Translations under genes and position numbers: made by a program
Assembly: GCF_004764705.1 (NCBI RefSeq)
Contig: NZ_SHLX01000030.1
Coordinates: 1-64,000 of the forward strand
Source of the DNA: Paenibacillus cymbidii
GTDB taxonomy: Bacteria > Bacillota > Bacilli > Paenibacillales > NBRC-103111
Direction: 5' to 3'
Length of the DNA stretch: 64,000 nucleotides
The notes under the pieces: model-generated
Seen by the model: only the letters and a program-made list of their open reading frames with translations
Told to the model about the DNA's origin: nothing
Databases searched by the model: none
Shown here: one piece after another, positions 28,258 through 38,074 of the stretch
How positions within the stretch are numbered: position 1 is the first letter of the stretch
Layout: every line of letters starts with the position of its first letter

Positions 28258-28267
28258 GCGTATAGTG

Positions 28268-28301
28268 AAACCCCCGGAACCGAACGGCTCCGGGGGTTTT
28301 T
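28268..28301. terminator. Bidirectional intrinsic terminator between tetR and the dehydrogenase gene
   Basis: AACCCCCGG and CCGGGGGTT form a strong stem with T on the plus side and an AAA run that gives T on the minus side. It serves both converging genes. Confidence 0.9.
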
Positions 28302-28325
28302 GCATCGATCGGGCGAACGATCCGC

Positions 28326-29345
28326 TTATTGCCACGGGTCGAGCAAAATTTTTGCCGTTTTGCCCGGGCCCTGGATCAGCTTCTCGAAGCTTTCCCCGCC
28401 GGCGGCAAGCGCGACGGTTTCCGTCCACGGCATCATGCTGACGCGCCCTTCGCCGATCCATTGCAGCGCGGCGGCAAAATCCTCCGGCGCATAAGCAAAA
28501 GCGCCGGTCATCCGAATTTCGCTGCGGATCGCCGTGTTGATCGGCAAGCTGCTGTCCGCCTCGTGCAGGCCGGTGAACATCACCTGGCCGCCCGGCCGCA
28601 CCGCATCGATGCACTGGCGGCGTGTCACAGCAGCGCCAACCGCGTCAACGGCGGCGTCATAAGCGCCTTCTCGCAGCGATTCGTCGAGCTCTGCAAGCGT
28701 TGTGGCGCACACCGCTCCCAGCTCGGCGGCGATTTCGAGCCGGCTGCGGTTCAAGTCGAGCACCGTTACGTCGCGCAAACCGTACACGTGCGCCGCCTGC
28801 AGCGTAAACAGGCCGATCGGCCCGGCGCCGACGATCAGCAGCTTGTCGGTCGGCGTCAGACGCAACATGCGCAGCAGATGCACCGCACAAGCGAACGGTT
28901 CGGCGAAAGCTCCCTCTTCCATCGAGACGCCGTCCGGCAGGCGGAATACGTTTTTGACGGGCACGGCGACATAGCCGGCAAAAGCGCCCGGCCGATGCGC
29001 GCCAAGCAAGCTGCGCTTCGGGCACAACTGCGCTTGCCCGTTCGTGCAATAGCGGCAAATGCCGCACGACACGAGCGGATTGACTGTCACACGGTCGCCG
29101 GCCTGCAGGTGGCTGACCGCCGCGCCGATCCGTTCGACGCTGCCGGCGAATTCGTGCCCCATCACGAGCGGCGGCTTGCGCAGCGAGTTATGCCCGAGGT
29201 AGCCGCCCAGCTCGGAGCCGCATATGCCGACTTTTTCGACGCGGATCAGCACTTCGTCTTCAGCCGGCTCGGGAATCGGCAGCTCCCGGATATTCATCGT
29301 TCGTGGTCCTTCGTAAACAAGCGCGTTCATCGTCGCCGTTGTCAT
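28326..29345 (-). CDS. Zinc-dependent medium-chain alcohol/polyol dehydrogenase
   Basis: The 339-residue protein is a zinc MDR dehydrogenase. Visible are the catalytic-zinc region VGICGSE and GHE, the structural-zinc cysteines in CGICRYCTNGQAQLC, and the NAD(P) Rossmann motif GAGPIG near residue 174. Related enzymes oxidise sugar alcohols, sugar acids or threonine. It follows the GntR gene by 73 bp on the same strand, so it is probably a catabolic step controlled by GntR. Confidence 0.85.
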   Translation of the reverse strand: MTTATMNALVYEGPRTMNIRELPIPEPAEDEVLIRVEKVGICGSELGGYLGHNSLRKPPLVMGHEFAGSVERIGAAVSHLQAGDRVTVNPLVSCGICRYCTNGQAQLCPKRSLLGAHRPGAFAGYVAVPVKNVFRLPDGVSMEEGAFAEPFACAVHLLRMLRLTPTDKLLIVGAGPIGLFTLQAAHVYGLRDVTVLDLNRSRLEIAAELGAVCATTLAELDESLREGAYDAAVDAVGAAVTRRQCIDAVRPGGQVMFTGLHEADSSLPINTAIRSEIRMTGAFAYAPEDFAAALQWIGEGRVSMMPWTETVALAAGGESFEKLIQGPGKTAKILLDPWQ

Positions 29346-29418
29346 CTTCGTCGTTTCCCCTTTCGGTGTGTAGCTGAGCGCCGCGGCTTGCGGCAGTTTG
29401 CCGCAGCCCGGGCGGACG

Positions 29419-30081
29419 TCAGCGGTGCGGAATCCATTTGCCCAACTCGCTTATCATCACTTCTTCCGCTTCCTTCAGATGCGCCGCGATCGTAGCCTTG
29501 GCTGCCTGCAGATCGCGGGCGGCGAGCGCTTGTACAATGTCCGCGTGATGCGACAAAATCGTCTCGGCACGAGGGTTGCCCTGGTTCGTAATTTCAAGGA
29601 TCGACTGGATCACTTCCTCCAGCCCGATCCAGGCCTGCATCAGCGTTTTGTTCCCCGACAATTCGACGATCCGCTGGTGAAAGCGCACGTCCCAGCCGGC
29701 AAATTCCTCCGACGTAATCGTCCGCTTCTCCATCTGCGCGAGAATGTCGTCGAACTCCGCCCGGGGAAATAGCGTACCGCCGCCTGCCATCCACTTCTCC
29801 GCTGCCATCGTCTCCAGCATCGTGCGGAACTCGTACAAGTTGCGGATATCCTGCAGCTCCACCGCTTTGACGCGTACCCGTCCGTTCGGCAGCCGCTCGG
29901 CGAAACCTTCCTGGACCAGCAGCTGCAAAGCGTCGCGCACCGGCCCGCGGCTGACGCCCAATTGTTCGGCGAGCTGCGGTTCCGCCAAATGGTAATGATG
30001 CGGGTATTCGCCGCTGATAATCGCTTTGCGCAGCCTTTTGGAGATGGCGTCGCCCAGCATGTGGCGTTTGACGACCGTCAT
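29419..30081 (-). CDS. GntR-family (FadR/FCD) transcriptional regulator
   Basis: The 220-residue protein has an N-terminal winged helix (LAEQLGVSRGPVRDALQLLVQEGFAERLPNGRVRV) and a helical FCD domain with metal-site residues such as the His in DVRFHQRIVEL and SHHADIVQAL. Regulators of this type control uronate and other sugar-acid pathways. GAGGCGG precedes the ATG. A 36-bp palindrome lies 43 bp upstream and is a likely operator. Confidence 0.88.
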   Translation of the reverse strand: MTVVKRHMLGDAISKRLRKAIISGEYPHHYHLAEPQLAEQLGVSRGPVRDALQLLVQEGFAERLPNGRVRVKAVELQDIRNLYEFRTMLETMAAEKWMAGGGTLFPRAEFDDILAQMEKRTITSEEFAGWDVRFHQRIVELSGNKTLMQAWIGLEEVIQSILEITNQGNPRAETILSHHADIVQALAARDLQAAKATIAAHLKEAEEVMISELGKWIPHR

Positions 30082-30123
30082 CGGGACCGCCTCGTTTCCT
30101 CAGTGGAGTGTACGACTAAGAAA

Positions 30124-30159
30124 CCCTATAGTAAAACTGTTAACAGTTTTACTATAGGG
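30124..30159. promoter_or_regulatory. Perfect 36-bp palindrome, candidate GntR operator
   Basis: CCCTATAGTAAAACTGTT is followed directly by its exact reverse complement, with no spacer. It lies upstream of gntR where its promoter should be, and TACTAT inside it could serve as a -10. A smaller dyad, AAACTATAGTTT, is found before the aldolase gene at 33827 and shares CTATAG. Confidence 0.75.
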
Positions 30160-30255
30160 GAAATTCGGGCTGAGCGCAATCTTTTTTGTCGGCAGAGGCT
30201 AGCGCGACTGCCGGCTGCGGCGATAACTTTTCATGCCGATTAGAAAGTCGCCTCA

Positions 30256-30550
30256 ACTGTCGAATACCCGCGAAACCGGCTCCCGCTGCGCACGGGGGGT
30301 TGGTACTCCGATCGCTTCTTGTTTTCCGAATTCTTCGAACGATCAGGCCAAGGGGGAATCCGGAAAACAAAGGCGAACGCAGCGTAATCTTCCGAAGCCG
30401 CTTTCTTGCAGAAAGCGCTCAGCTTCTCCATATCACCCCCTGCTCTCCGCTCCCCCCTTCGCCTCTGTTTTAACCTCCGCAAAAGCGGACTCGTGGCACA
30501 AAGCGCTTCTCCCCTCCGCCAACTAACTAATTTGCTTTCGTGCCCCCCCC
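30256..30550. repeat. Composite intergenic element, block 1, copy 1
   Basis: This block of about 290 bp is repeated at 38157-38460 with high identity. It contains an inverted repeat of GTTTTCCGAATTC and GAATCCGGAAAAC (one mismatch here, perfect in the other copy) and a short hairpin GCTTTCT/AGAAAGC. It is joined directly to hairpin array copy C. Single-base insertions relative to the other copy break any shared reading frame. Confidence 0.8.
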
Positions 30551-30568
30551 CTGCGGCGACAACTTTGA

Positions 30569-30668
30569 AAAACAGACCCTATTTTTTTGCCTATTTCGCC
30601 CAAAACGGGCAGTCCCACGAGGCCGGCCAATCGGGCAAATAAGCCATTTTTCATGGGCAATTTTTTTG
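30569..30668. repeat. Intergenic hairpin array, copy C (internally shortened)
   Basis: Only the first and last modules are present, compared with about 195 bp in the other arrays, so about 95 bp has been lost from the middle. From 30669 to 30830 I see no gene, only weak inverted repeats. Confidence 0.75.
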
Positions 30669-30830
30669 ATGGGTCGACGAAAAGCCCCAGCCTTTGCAAA
30701 ATAACGCCTGGATCGCGCTATAACGCTCGGGATGGGGCAACATGTGCGCCTGATGGGCGCGGGTGCATTTCAGAAGCTTGAATTTGTTAAACACCGGGCA
30801 ATACCGGCGCAGTTACGTGCATGAGACGCT

Positions 30831-32696
30831 CTACCGCGTGCGGAATGTAAACCGCCCGGCCAGCTTCGCTTCCGGCTGAATAGCGCGCAGCGCGATGCGC
30901 CAGAACGCGCCGTCCGCGCCGCCGTGCACGCGCGCGACGAGCTGCTCCGCCGCGTAGCTCCACGCCGCCGCGTCGTACGCCAGCGTCACCGGCCCGATGC
31001 GCACCGTGCCCGGCGTTTCGCACACCGGCTCCGCATCGGCAATAAACGCTTCCTCGAACGATTCCGGCGCGCGCGCAAAAGCCGCTTCATCGGTGACCGT
31101 CAGCGTCAGCTCTTCTTCCGCCCACGCCCACTCGAACGTGCGGTGCAGCGACTGCAAATGCTCGCACTCGTAAGCGCGCGTCAAATCGAGCCGGAACAAC
31201 CCGCCGTCCGGCCCCGCTTCATAAGCCAGCGTTTCGGTGCGGAACGCGCTGCCGTACGATTGCCGCACGCCGTCCACGACCGGCACCGAATGACCGTGCG
31301 AACCGGCCGTCCACAAGCCGTAGCGGATCCCGGTTTGGAAATACTGCCGCGTGTATTCGCCCATGCCGATATCCTTGAGCACGCTGCCGCCCTGCGTATG
31401 CAGCACAAAATGCCCCAGGTCGTTATGATTGTGCGGTTCCTCGTTGTGGCCGCCCTTCGCGGCAAAAACGACCGGACCGCCGCCGAGCCTGCGCTTCGAA
31501 ACGACCCACTGGTTGCCGCGGAAATGGAAATCCTCCTGCGGCTCGGCAGCCGGCTCCGCCGTTTCGCCTGTCAGCGCCCAAAGCACGCTGCGGCTGAAAG
31601 CAGCCCAGCAGCGAAGCTGCGCGTCGCCGAACCCCGCTTCCGCTTCGGGCAGCGAAACGCCGCCGCAGCGGTCGCGAAGCCGCGCGAACAAGCCGACGGA
31701 AAGATCGACGACGCTCGGCGAATCGGAGAAATTGACGACCTGGCTGCCCGTCAGCAAACACGCTTGCGGGAACCGGGCAATGCTGCCCACATGCTCGCCC
31801 TGCAGCAAGTCGACTCTCCCTTCGGTCCGGGCGCGCAGCAGCTCGGCAAAAAAGACGTAATACCCGAAACCGAACTGCCAATAAGCGACGCCTTCAGGCG
31901 TTGCGCCCTGTTCGTCGAAGCCGGAAATATGCGCCCGCAGCGCATGCAGCGCCCGCCAGATCATCCCCGCCAGCTTCTCGGCGTCGTCGACCAAATAAAT
32001 GGCCGCACAAGCCGAGCTCGCCGCGCAAACGGCTGGCCAGTTGTTCGTTTTCATCTCCCAGTTTTGCGGAGTCGGATCGTCGAAATAAACGCGGAAAATG
32101 CGCCGCTCGATCTCTTCCTTCACCCGGTGCACAACCCAGGGATGCAGACGCTGCTCGAATAGCCGCATAATTTCCGCCAGCGCAAAAGCGGTTTCGCCCG
32201 CAAACAAGTCGACCGTCTCCCGCGGCGGGGCAGGCTTGTCCCAGATGCCGTTCGGATACTCGATCACGTACAGGCCGACATGCGCCGGAAGCACCCACGT
32301 GTATTCGTCGCAGATCGCCCAGATCACTTCCTCCAGCGCGGTCAGCCACCGGTCGCCGCCTTCGCCTTCGGTCAACTGCAGCATCGCGTAAACGGACAGC
32401 TTCCGCCTGCGCTCGAAATACGCATGCTCGAATCGCCCGCGATCGCCCGTGCGCCCGAACGCCCAAAACTCCGCGAGCGGCAGCTGCACAATGGGCGTTT
32501 CGGCGAACCGTTCGCCCCGCTCCTTCAGTTCCGACCAGAACGCCTCGTTCACAAGCCCGTTCCCGTCACTTTCGCGGAGTGCGCCCACACGAGCCGTCTC
32601 CGGGAACAAGTGCTCAGTCCCGGTCCAGGCCGGCGTTTCCTCCAACACCCGTTTCAGTTGCTTTAAGGTCAATTCTGTCAAACCGATCGCGTTCAC
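30831..32696 (-). CDS. Heparinase II/III-family protein (putative polysaccharide lyase)
   Basis: The 621-residue protein has an N-terminal alpha/alpha toroid of about 370 residues and a C-terminal beta-sandwich. The toroid carries TNNWPAVCAASSACAA and the GATPEGVAYWQFG region; the sandwich begins near the signature HNHNDLGHFVLHTQGG. These are the hallmarks of the heparinase II/III family, lyases of uronate-containing glycans. There is no signal peptide, so cytoplasmic cleavage of an imported oligosaccharide is likely. The start is GTG with GGGAGG upstream. It follows the DapA-like gene in the same direction. Confidence 0.85.
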   Translation of the reverse strand: MNAIGLTELTLKQLKRVLEETPAWTGTEHLFPETARVGALRESDGNGLVNEAFWSELKERGERFAETPIVQLPLAEFWAFGRTGDRGRFEHAYFERRRKLSVYAMLQLTEGEGGDRWLTALEEVIWAICDEYTWVLPAHVGLYVIEYPNGIWDKPAPPRETVDLFAGETAFALAEIMRLFEQRLHPWVVHRVKEEIERRIFRVYFDDPTPQNWEMKTNNWPAVCAASSACAAIYLVDDAEKLAGMIWRALHALRAHISGFDEQGATPEGVAYWQFGFGYYVFFAELLRARTEGRVDLLQGEHVGSIARFPQACLLTGSQVVNFSDSPSVVDLSVGLFARLRDRCGGVSLPEAEAGFGDAQLRCWAAFSRSVLWALTGETAEPAAEPQEDFHFRGNQWVVSKRRLGGGPVVFAAKGGHNEEPHNHNDLGHFVLHTQGGSVLKDIGMGEYTRQYFQTGIRYGLWTAGSHGHSVPVVDGVRQSYGSAFRTETLAYEAGPDGGLFRLDLTRAYECEHLQSLHRTFEWAWAEEELTLTVTDEAAFARAPESFEEAFIADAEPVCETPGTVRIGPVTLAYDAAAWSYAAEQLVARVHGGADGAFWRIALRAIQPEAKLAGRFTFRTR

Positions 32697-32802
32697 GTCG
32701 ATTTCCGCCTCCCGTCAGGTCTTGCCCTTACTATACTCGCTGCAGCCGCCTCTTAATATGAAACGGTTGCCCGAATATGTCACTGTGTTGTCGGAAATGA
32801 AA

Positions 32803-32828
32803 AAAGAAAGAACCCTGCCTGGCAGGGT
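32803..32828 (-). terminator. Terminator after the DapA-family gene
   Basis: ACCCTG and CAGGGT form a short GC-rich stem followed on the minus strand by a T-rich tract. It lies 23 bp beyond the stop codon of the aldolase gene. Confidence 0.75.
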
Positions 32829-32850
32829 CCCGTATGTTGAAAAAGCGGTG

Positions 32851-33780
32851 TCAGGCGAACAGTTCCGGCATTTGCGCCACGGCGATCGGGCGGAGCCGCT
32901 CCGCCTCTTCCAGCGGAATCGAACGATATGGCCAGCGCAGCTTCGTCCCGGCGTCGGACCAGCCGCCGATCGCCGCGAGCAGCTTGTCGACGGCCGCATT
33001 GCTGTAGCCTTGCTCCGTGATATACGGCACGATGCTGTCGCGGATGAAGCCGAAGATGCGTTCCTCCGCTTCCAGCGCGCCCGCGAGGTCGGTTTGCATC
33101 CGCTCATACCAGCGCTGCGCGCCGGCAGGACTCAGGCACGCCACGTTGGAGTAGGAGCCGTGCGCCCCTTGCGAGATGCCGGTCGCGAGCCGATGGCCGG
33201 GCACGAACACCGACATGCCGCGCATATGCTCGCGCATCGACGCGTACCAGGCGCTGTCGCCGCCTGCCGTTTTCGCGCCGATCAAGTTCGGCACGGCGGC
33301 TTTCAGCTTGCCGTACGTTTCCGGCTGCAGCACCCGTTTGGCGTGCGGCGGGTTGTACAGCACCAGCCCGATGCCGTCCGCCGCATCCTCCATCCGTTGC
33401 AAGCAATCGATCGCTTCGTCGTCCGTCAGCGCATACCAGTCGGACAAAATGACCTGGATCGCTCCGGGAGCCAGCTTGACGGCGCGGCGAATCCGTTCGA
33501 GCGACGTTTGCGGACTCATATGCGACGCGCCGAGCTGGAACGGCAATCCGCGCGCTTCGCACACTTCCGCAACCAGCTCGCTGATCGTTTCGTATTCCGC
33601 CTCGGATTGGGCATAAAACTCGCCCGCCGTACCGTTCGAATAAATGCCGTTAACCCCCGCCGCGGCAATCGTTTCGATTTGCGTCCGCATGCGCGCATAA
33701 TCGATCGTTTCGTTTTCCCCAAGCGGCAGCAGCACCGTGCCCCATGTCCCTTTAATGTCTTCCGCGTTCAGCCTCTTCAC
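32851..33780 (-). CDS. DapA/NanA-superfamily aldolase or dehydratase
   Basis: The 309-residue TIM-barrel protein has the Schiff-base lysine Lys170 (LIGAKTAGG), the conserved Tyr142 (LYNPP) and a GTAGE motif near residue 50. Members cleave or dehydrate keto acids such as N-acetylneuraminate, 2-keto-3-deoxygluconate or 5-keto-4-deoxyglucarate. A place beside a heparinase-like lyase, GntR and a dehydrogenase favours sugar-acid breakdown over lysine synthesis. The start is GTG with GGGGAGG 10 nt upstream. Confidence 0.8.
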   Translation of the reverse strand: MKRLNAEDIKGTWGTVLLPLGENETIDYARMRTQIETIAAAGVNGIYSNGTAGEFYAQSEAEYETISELVAEVCEARGLPFQLGASHMSPQTSLERIRRAVKLAPGAIQVILSDWYALTDDEAIDCLQRMEDAADGIGLVLYNPPHAKRVLQPETYGKLKAAVPNLIGAKTAGGDSAWYASMREHMRGMSVFVPGHRLATGISQGAHGSYSNVACLSPAGAQRWYERMQTDLAGALEAEERIFGFIRDSIVPYITEQGYSNAAVDKLLAAIGGWSDAGTKLRWPYRSIPLEEAERLRPIAVAQMPELFA

Positions 33781-33826
33781 CGCATATTTACCTCCCCGTC
33801 GTCATCGCTCCCATTTTAGCATAATA

Positions 33827-33838
33827 AAACTATAGTTT
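33827..33838. promoter_or_regulatory. Small dyad upstream of the DapA-family gene
   Basis: AAACTATAGTTT is a perfect 12-bp palindrome 46 bp upstream of the start codon. Its CTATAG core is shared with the gntR palindrome, so the two may be bound by the same GntR protein. Confidence 0.4.
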
Positions 33839-33865
33839 CATTATAATTCGATCCAATCACGCCAC

Positions 33866-33892
33866 AAAAAAAACCGCATCCGACGGACGCGG
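33866..33892 (-). terminator. Terminator after the NTF2-like gene
   Basis: On the minus strand CCGCGTCC and GGATGCGG pair (one G:U) and are followed by eight T. It lies 23 bp beyond the stop codon. Confidence 0.85.
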
Positions 33893-33915
33893 CAAATATG
33901 CAGCTTGCGGTTCGA

Positions 33916-34335
33916 TTACGCTTTCCACTTGCGGCCCGACTCGCGCAGCCGCTCCTCTTCATTGTGCGCGATCAGGAACACGAAATGCGGCTCCCCGCCC
34001 GGATTGCACCGAACCACATACGTCATGTCAAAATCGACCGGATCACCGGTCGCAAACTCCAGCTTCCAGTTCACTTTGACCAGCATGTGATCGTCGCCGA
34101 GCGGCGCCTCGGTAAACTTGCGCCGGCCGATCGACGCGACGCCGATGCTTTTGTAGAAGGAGGAGGCCTGGCGCAGCGCCTCGCGAAACCCGTCGTTGTT
34201 TTCGATATAATAGACGCCGTCCGGTCCGCTCATCAGCGCCTGTTGCCCGTAAGCCGCCGCAACGCCTTCAATGTCGCCCGCTTCCAGCGCCCGTTCGTAC
34301 CGGTCGAATAGCTCCTGAACGGTCATCGGTCTCAT
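33916..34335 (-). CDS. NTF2-like (SnoaL/DUF4440-type) small protein
   Basis: The 139-residue protein fits the cone-shaped NTF2-like fold: an N-terminal helix (LFDRYERALEAGDIEGVAAAYG) followed by beta strands, ending VRCNPGGEPHFVFLIAHN. Such proteins bind or convert small ligands. I cannot assign a reaction. It has its own terminator and precedes the sugar-acid group on the same strand. Confidence 0.7.
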   Translation of the reverse strand: MRPMTVQELFDRYERALEAGDIEGVAAAYGQQALMSGPDGVYYIENNDGFREALRQASSFYKSIGVASIGRRKFTEAPLGDDHMLVKVNWKLEFATGDPVDFDMTYVVRCNPGGEPHFVFLIAHNEEERLRESGRKWKA

Positions 34336-34537
34336 CCTCCCTCGGGGTAGGTTAGAACGAATTTACCCGCGGCGCGGCGCGTTCAAACAGCCCTCCGAAG
34401 CAAGGCCGAACATAATGAGGCCAAAAGTTGTCCGCCCCGTTTGCGAATTGGTCCACCGCCGCACGCAAAAATGCGCTACAATCGAGTAAAACGAACGATC
34501 GCAGGCTTCGGTGAACGTCGGGAAAGAAGGATAACGC

Positions 34538-35935
34538 GTGTCAACAGGAGAAACAACCGTCAATCCGCAAAGATGGAAAATCATGCATGTCATCAATTTG
34601 GGAACGTTTATGACGACGCTTGATGTCGGCATCGTCCATTTGGCGCTGCCGCAGGTGGCGGAGCAATTCGGGGCGAATCTGGGGGACGTGCAGTGGGTGA
34701 TCACCGCCTATTTGCTGACGATGATCGGACTATTGCCGATCTTGGGCGGCCTCAGCGACCGGTTGGAGCGGCGCGTCATTTACAGCTTCGGCATGTTCGG
34801 TTTCGGCCTCGGTTCGCTGCTTGCCGTATTCGCCGGGCAACTGTGGCTGCTGATCGCCGCGCGCGTCGTGCAGGGGATCGGCGCCACGATGATGATGGCC
34901 AACAGCCAGGCGATGGTGCGCGCGGTATTCCCGGACAACGAACGGGGCAAGGCGCTTGGCCTGAATACGGTGTTCATGTCGGCCGGCACGCTGGCGGGCC
35001 CGGCGATCGGCGGTTTTCTCGCCCAGTGGGGCGGATGGCCGCTGCTGTTCCTGATCAACGTGCCGTTCGCCGCAGCGGCGACTTATTACGGCTTGCGGCT
35101 GTTTCCCCAAACCGAACGCTCGCAGCGCAAGCTCGACACGGCCGGCGCCCTCGTGTTGGCCGCTGCCGCCACGCTGCTGTTCGCCGCCGCGATCATGGCG
35201 CAGGAGCAGCGCTTCTCCGCGCCCGTGCTGATCGTCGGCGCCGCCGGCCTGCTGGCGGCAGCCGCACTGTGGCGGATCGAACGGCGGCGCGAGCACGCCA
35301 TCGTCGACAGCATCCTGTACCGCAATCGCCATATCGGCATCGGCAACTTGTCGAACTTCCTGTACTACGCCGCGCAGACGGGCACGCAGCTGCCGCTCAG
35401 CTTCTACCTGCTGCACGGGCTCGGTTTGTCCGTCTCCTCGGCCGGGCTGGTGCTGGCGGTCCAGCCGGTGCTGATGGGGTTGTCCGGCCCGCTGTCCGGC
35501 TGGGCGCGCGACCGCTTCGGCCCGGCATGGCCGACGACCGCCGGCATGCTGATCTGCGCCGCTTCCACCGTGCCGGTTGCGGCCGGAGGAACGCCGACGC
35601 TTGCCGACCTGATCGCGTTCAACGCGATGTTCGGCCTCGGCACCGGCTTGTTCCTCGCCGCGAACAATGCGACGATCATGAGCGCCGCGCCCGGCAGCAA
35701 AGCGAGCCTCGTCGGCAGCATGCTGGCGCTGATCCGCTATCTCGGCATGGTCGGCGGCATCGCGCTTGCCGTGCTGCTCATCGGCGCAGGCGCTACCGAC
35801 GCCAGCGCAGCGGCACAAGCGCAGACCGCATCGGGCCTGCGCTGGTTATTCGCCGCGAGCGGCTGCATTTGCCTTGCCGTCGCGCTGATCGGCCGCTGGC
35901 GCGGCGAACGCGCCCGCGTTGCCGCTACTCCTTGA
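34538..35935 (+). CDS. MFS drug-resistance-type transporter (DHA2/EmrB-QacA-like)
   Basis: The 465-residue membrane protein shows the DHA2 signature [17 protein letters not shown] after the first helix, [10 protein letters not shown] in the first cytoplasmic loop, and many Ala/Leu/Gly-rich helices. It is a proton-driven exporter, probably of drugs or metabolites. The start is GTG, about eight bases after AGAAGGA. Its last 11 bp overlap the 3' end of folE, which is on the other strand. Confidence 0.85.
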   Translation: MSTGETTVNPQRWKIMHVINLGTFMTTLDVGIVHLALPQVAEQFGANLGDVQWVITAYLLTMIGLLPILGGLSDRLERRVIYSFGMFGFGLGSLLAVFAGQLWLLIAARVVQGIGATMMMANSQAMVRAVFPDNERGKALGLNTVFMSAGTLAGPAIGGFLAQWGGWPLLFLINVPFAAAATYYGLRLFPQTERSQRKLDTAGALVLAAAATLLFAAAIMAQEQRFSAPVLIVGAAGLLAAAALWRIERRREHAIVDSILYRNRHIGIGNLSNFLYYAAQTGTQLPLSFYLLHGLGLSVSSAGLVLAVQPVLMGLSGPLSGWARDRFGPAWPTTAGMLICAASTVPVAAGGTPTLADLIAFNAMFGLGTGLFLAANNATIMSAAPGSKASLVGSMLALIRYLGMVGGIALAVLLIGAGATDASAAAQAQTASGLRWLFAASGCICLAVALIGRWRGERARVAATP

Positions 35936-36515
35936 GCAGCGACAGAAACTCCGAGCGCAGCGCCGCGTTCGACTTGAATTCGCCGCGCACCGCGGAGGTG
36001 ACGGTTTTGCTGCCGGGCTTCTTCACGCCGCGGGCGCACATGCACAGATGCTCGCCTTGCACGACGACCATGCAGCCTTGCGGCTTCAGCACTTCGTCGA
36101 TCACATCCGCCAGCTCCGACGTGATGCGCTCCTGCACCTGCAGCTTGCGGGTGACCGCCTCGACCAGGCGGGCGAACTTGCTGAGGCCGGCTATTTTGCC
36201 GCTTGGGATATAGCCGATGTGCACGTGGCCATAGAACGGGGCCATATGATGCTCGCATTGGCTGTAGTAGACGATATCTTTGACGATCACGAGCTCCTTG
36301 TGGTTTTCGTCAAACGTAACGCCGATTACGTCGTTCAAATCGGCTTCGTAACCGCCGAAAATTTCCTCGTACATGCGGACGACGCGGGCGGGCGTGTCCA
36401 GCAAGCCTTCGCGGTCCACGTCCTCGCCGATCAACCGCAATATTTCGCGGACATGATATTCCAGTTGCTCCCGGTTGCGGGCGACGCTTTCGTTTCTGTA
36501 ATCTTTGGCAGGCAT
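35925..36515 (-). CDS. folE: GTP cyclohydrolase I
   Basis: The 196-residue enzyme converts GTP to dihydroneopterin triphosphate, the first step of folate synthesis. The zinc and active-site motifs are clear: [32 protein letters not shown] and [24 protein letters not shown] use the ATG at 36515 with AAAGGAG upstream; an in-frame extension to 36563 lacks support. It overlaps the MFS gene tail to tail. Confidence 0.95.
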   Translation of the reverse strand: MPAKDYRNESVARNREQLEYHVREILRLIGEDVDREGLLDTPARVVRMYEEIFGGYEADLNDVIGVTFDENHKELVIVKDIVYYSQCEHHMAPFYGHVHIGYIPSGKIAGLSKFARLVEAVTRKLQVQERITSELADVIDEVLKPQGCMVVVQGEHLCMCARGVKKPGSKTVTSAVRGEFKSNAALRSEFLSLLKE

Positions 36516-36628
36516 GGAGGTAGTACTCCTTTCATCGCTATAATGGCAGGAAGCGGGGCGCACCGACGTAGCGTCGGCACCCCCCGCTGTCTTTGGTTCC
36601 GTCCGCTTGCCGGCAAACCGGCGCGGAT

Positions 36629-36838
36629 TTATTTGAACTTCTGTTTCTTCAGCATTTGCTGCGCCTTGTTCAACTGCTGCTTGTTCATGTTGTAGCCCAT
36701 CTGCTTCGCCATCTTGGCCAACATGTCCGGGTTGTTCTGCATCCGCTCAATTTGCCCGCGCAAGTAGTACACGCCGACGAAAAATCCGGCGACAGCGCCG
36801 ACAATCAGCGTTACGATCGGTATGATCCAGTTCCACAT
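36629..36838 (-). CDS. yneF: YneF-family (UPF0154) small membrane protein
   Basis: The 69-residue protein has one N-terminal membrane helix ([22 protein letters not shown]) and a cationic tail with [27 protein letters not shown], typical of YneF. Its function is unknown. A GGGGTGA site supports the ATG at 36838; a GTG at 36847 is in frame. Confidence 0.85.
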   Translation of the reverse strand: MWNWIIPIVTLIVGAVAGFFVGVYYLRGQIERMQNNPDMLAKMAKQMGYNMNKQQLNKAQQMLKKQKFK

Positions 36839-37061
36839 TATGTTCACCCCGCGTCATGGTTTCGGCGTTCCTCCCGTGACCGGGCGACGAACGTCATCAC
36901 AAACTTCCACGCCTATCATAGCATGTCCCGAAATCTCAGACAAATGTCGCATATTCACAATATATTTGCCCGGGCAGATGGTGGTATGATCGTTGGGGAA
37001 AGCCGTCAGTTACACGGCTCCTTATGAAACAAAACGCCAGAATAGGATGGTGGAACGACCG

Positions 37062-38063
37062 ATGACGATCAAAGTCGCGATGCTCAGCTACTGGCACGTA
37101 CATGCCAAAGATTATACCCGCCAAGTGCAGGCAAGACCCGAATGTCAAATCGTCGCCGTATGGGACGAACTGCCGGATCGCGGCCGGCAAATGGCAAACG
37201 AGTTGGGCGTACCTTTCTATGAACGGCTGCAGGAACTGCTGGACAACCCGGATATCGATGCGGTTGTCGTCGACACGCCTTCCCATTTGCACGCGGAAGT
37301 GATGATCGCGGCGGCGAATGCCGGCAAACATATTTTTACGGAAAAAGTGCTTGCCATCACAACGGCGGACGCCGACCGGATCATCGAAGCGGTGAACGCC
37401 TCCGGCAAATCGTTCATGATTTCGCTGCCGCGGCTGACGGAGAACAAGTTCCTCTATGCCAAACAAGTCATCGACCAAGGTCTCGTCGGCGACGTGACGC
37501 TGCTTCGCATCCGGCTCGCCCATGACGGCGCGCTGCCGACCGCGAGTTCGGACAAAGGCTGGCTGCCGGAGCATTTCTTCAGCCGCGAGCAATGCGGCGG
37601 CGGCGCCCTGATCGACCTGGGCTGCCATCCGATGTATTTGGCCGCGTTCTATCTCGGCATGCCGAAGAGCGTCACCGCACAGTTCGGTCATGTAACCGGC
37701 CGCGATGTCGAAGACAACGCCGTATCCGTGCTGGCGTACGAGAACGGCGCGCTGGCGGTAGTCGAAGCCGGCTTCGCCAGCCGCTTCAGCCCGTTCAGCG
37801 TCGAAGTGCACGGCACCGAAGGCTGCCTGCTCATCGGCAACACGATCCAATTGCGCAGCCGCAAGCTTGGCCTCGGCGCAAACGACGGCTGGGTGACGCC
37901 GGACCGGCTGCCGGCCGTGCCGCCACAACCGCTCAATCAATGGGTCGATCATATCGTGCACGGCACGGCGCCGACGATTACGATCGATCAAGGCCGTCAG
38001 CTGACTGTGCTGATGGAAGCGTCGAACCGTTCCGCCGCCGAAGGGCGTACGGTTGTATTGTAA
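37062..38063 (+). CDS. Gfo/Idh/MocA-family oxidoreductase
   Basis: The 333-residue protein has an N-terminal NAD(P)-binding Rossmann domain (VAMLSYWHVHAKDY, then VVVDTPSHLHAEVMIAAANAGKHIFTEK with the conserved EK lysine) and a C-terminal alpha/beta domain with GGGALIDLGCHPMYL. Members oxidise or reduce sugars and inositols. The ATG at 37062 follows a GGTGG site; an in-frame ATG at 37047 is possible. It is alone on its strand, followed by a large hairpin and a composite repeat. Confidence 0.85.
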   Translation: MTIKVAMLSYWHVHAKDYTRQVQARPECQIVAVWDELPDRGRQMANELGVPFYERLQELLDNPDIDAVVVDTPSHLHAEVMIAAANAGKHIFTEKVLAITTADADRIIEAVNASGKSFMISLPRLTENKFLYAKQVIDQGLVGDVTLLRIRLAHDGALPTASSDKGWLPEHFFSREQCGGGALIDLGCHPMYLAAFYLGMPKSVTAQFGHVTGRDVEDNAVSVLAYENGALAVVEAGFASRFSPFSVEVHGTEGCLLIGNTIQLRSRKLGLGANDGWVTPDRLPAVPPQPLNQWVDHIVHGTAPTITIDQGRQLTVLMEASNRSAAEGRTVVL

Positions 38064-38074
38064 GTAGCGAACAT

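Noticed and set aside
30240-30482. Short minus-strand ORFs starting MEKLSAFCKKAASE, here and at 38330
   Set aside because: The two copies share the start and a later segment, but the middle is frame-shifted between them, so selection on the protein is unlikely.
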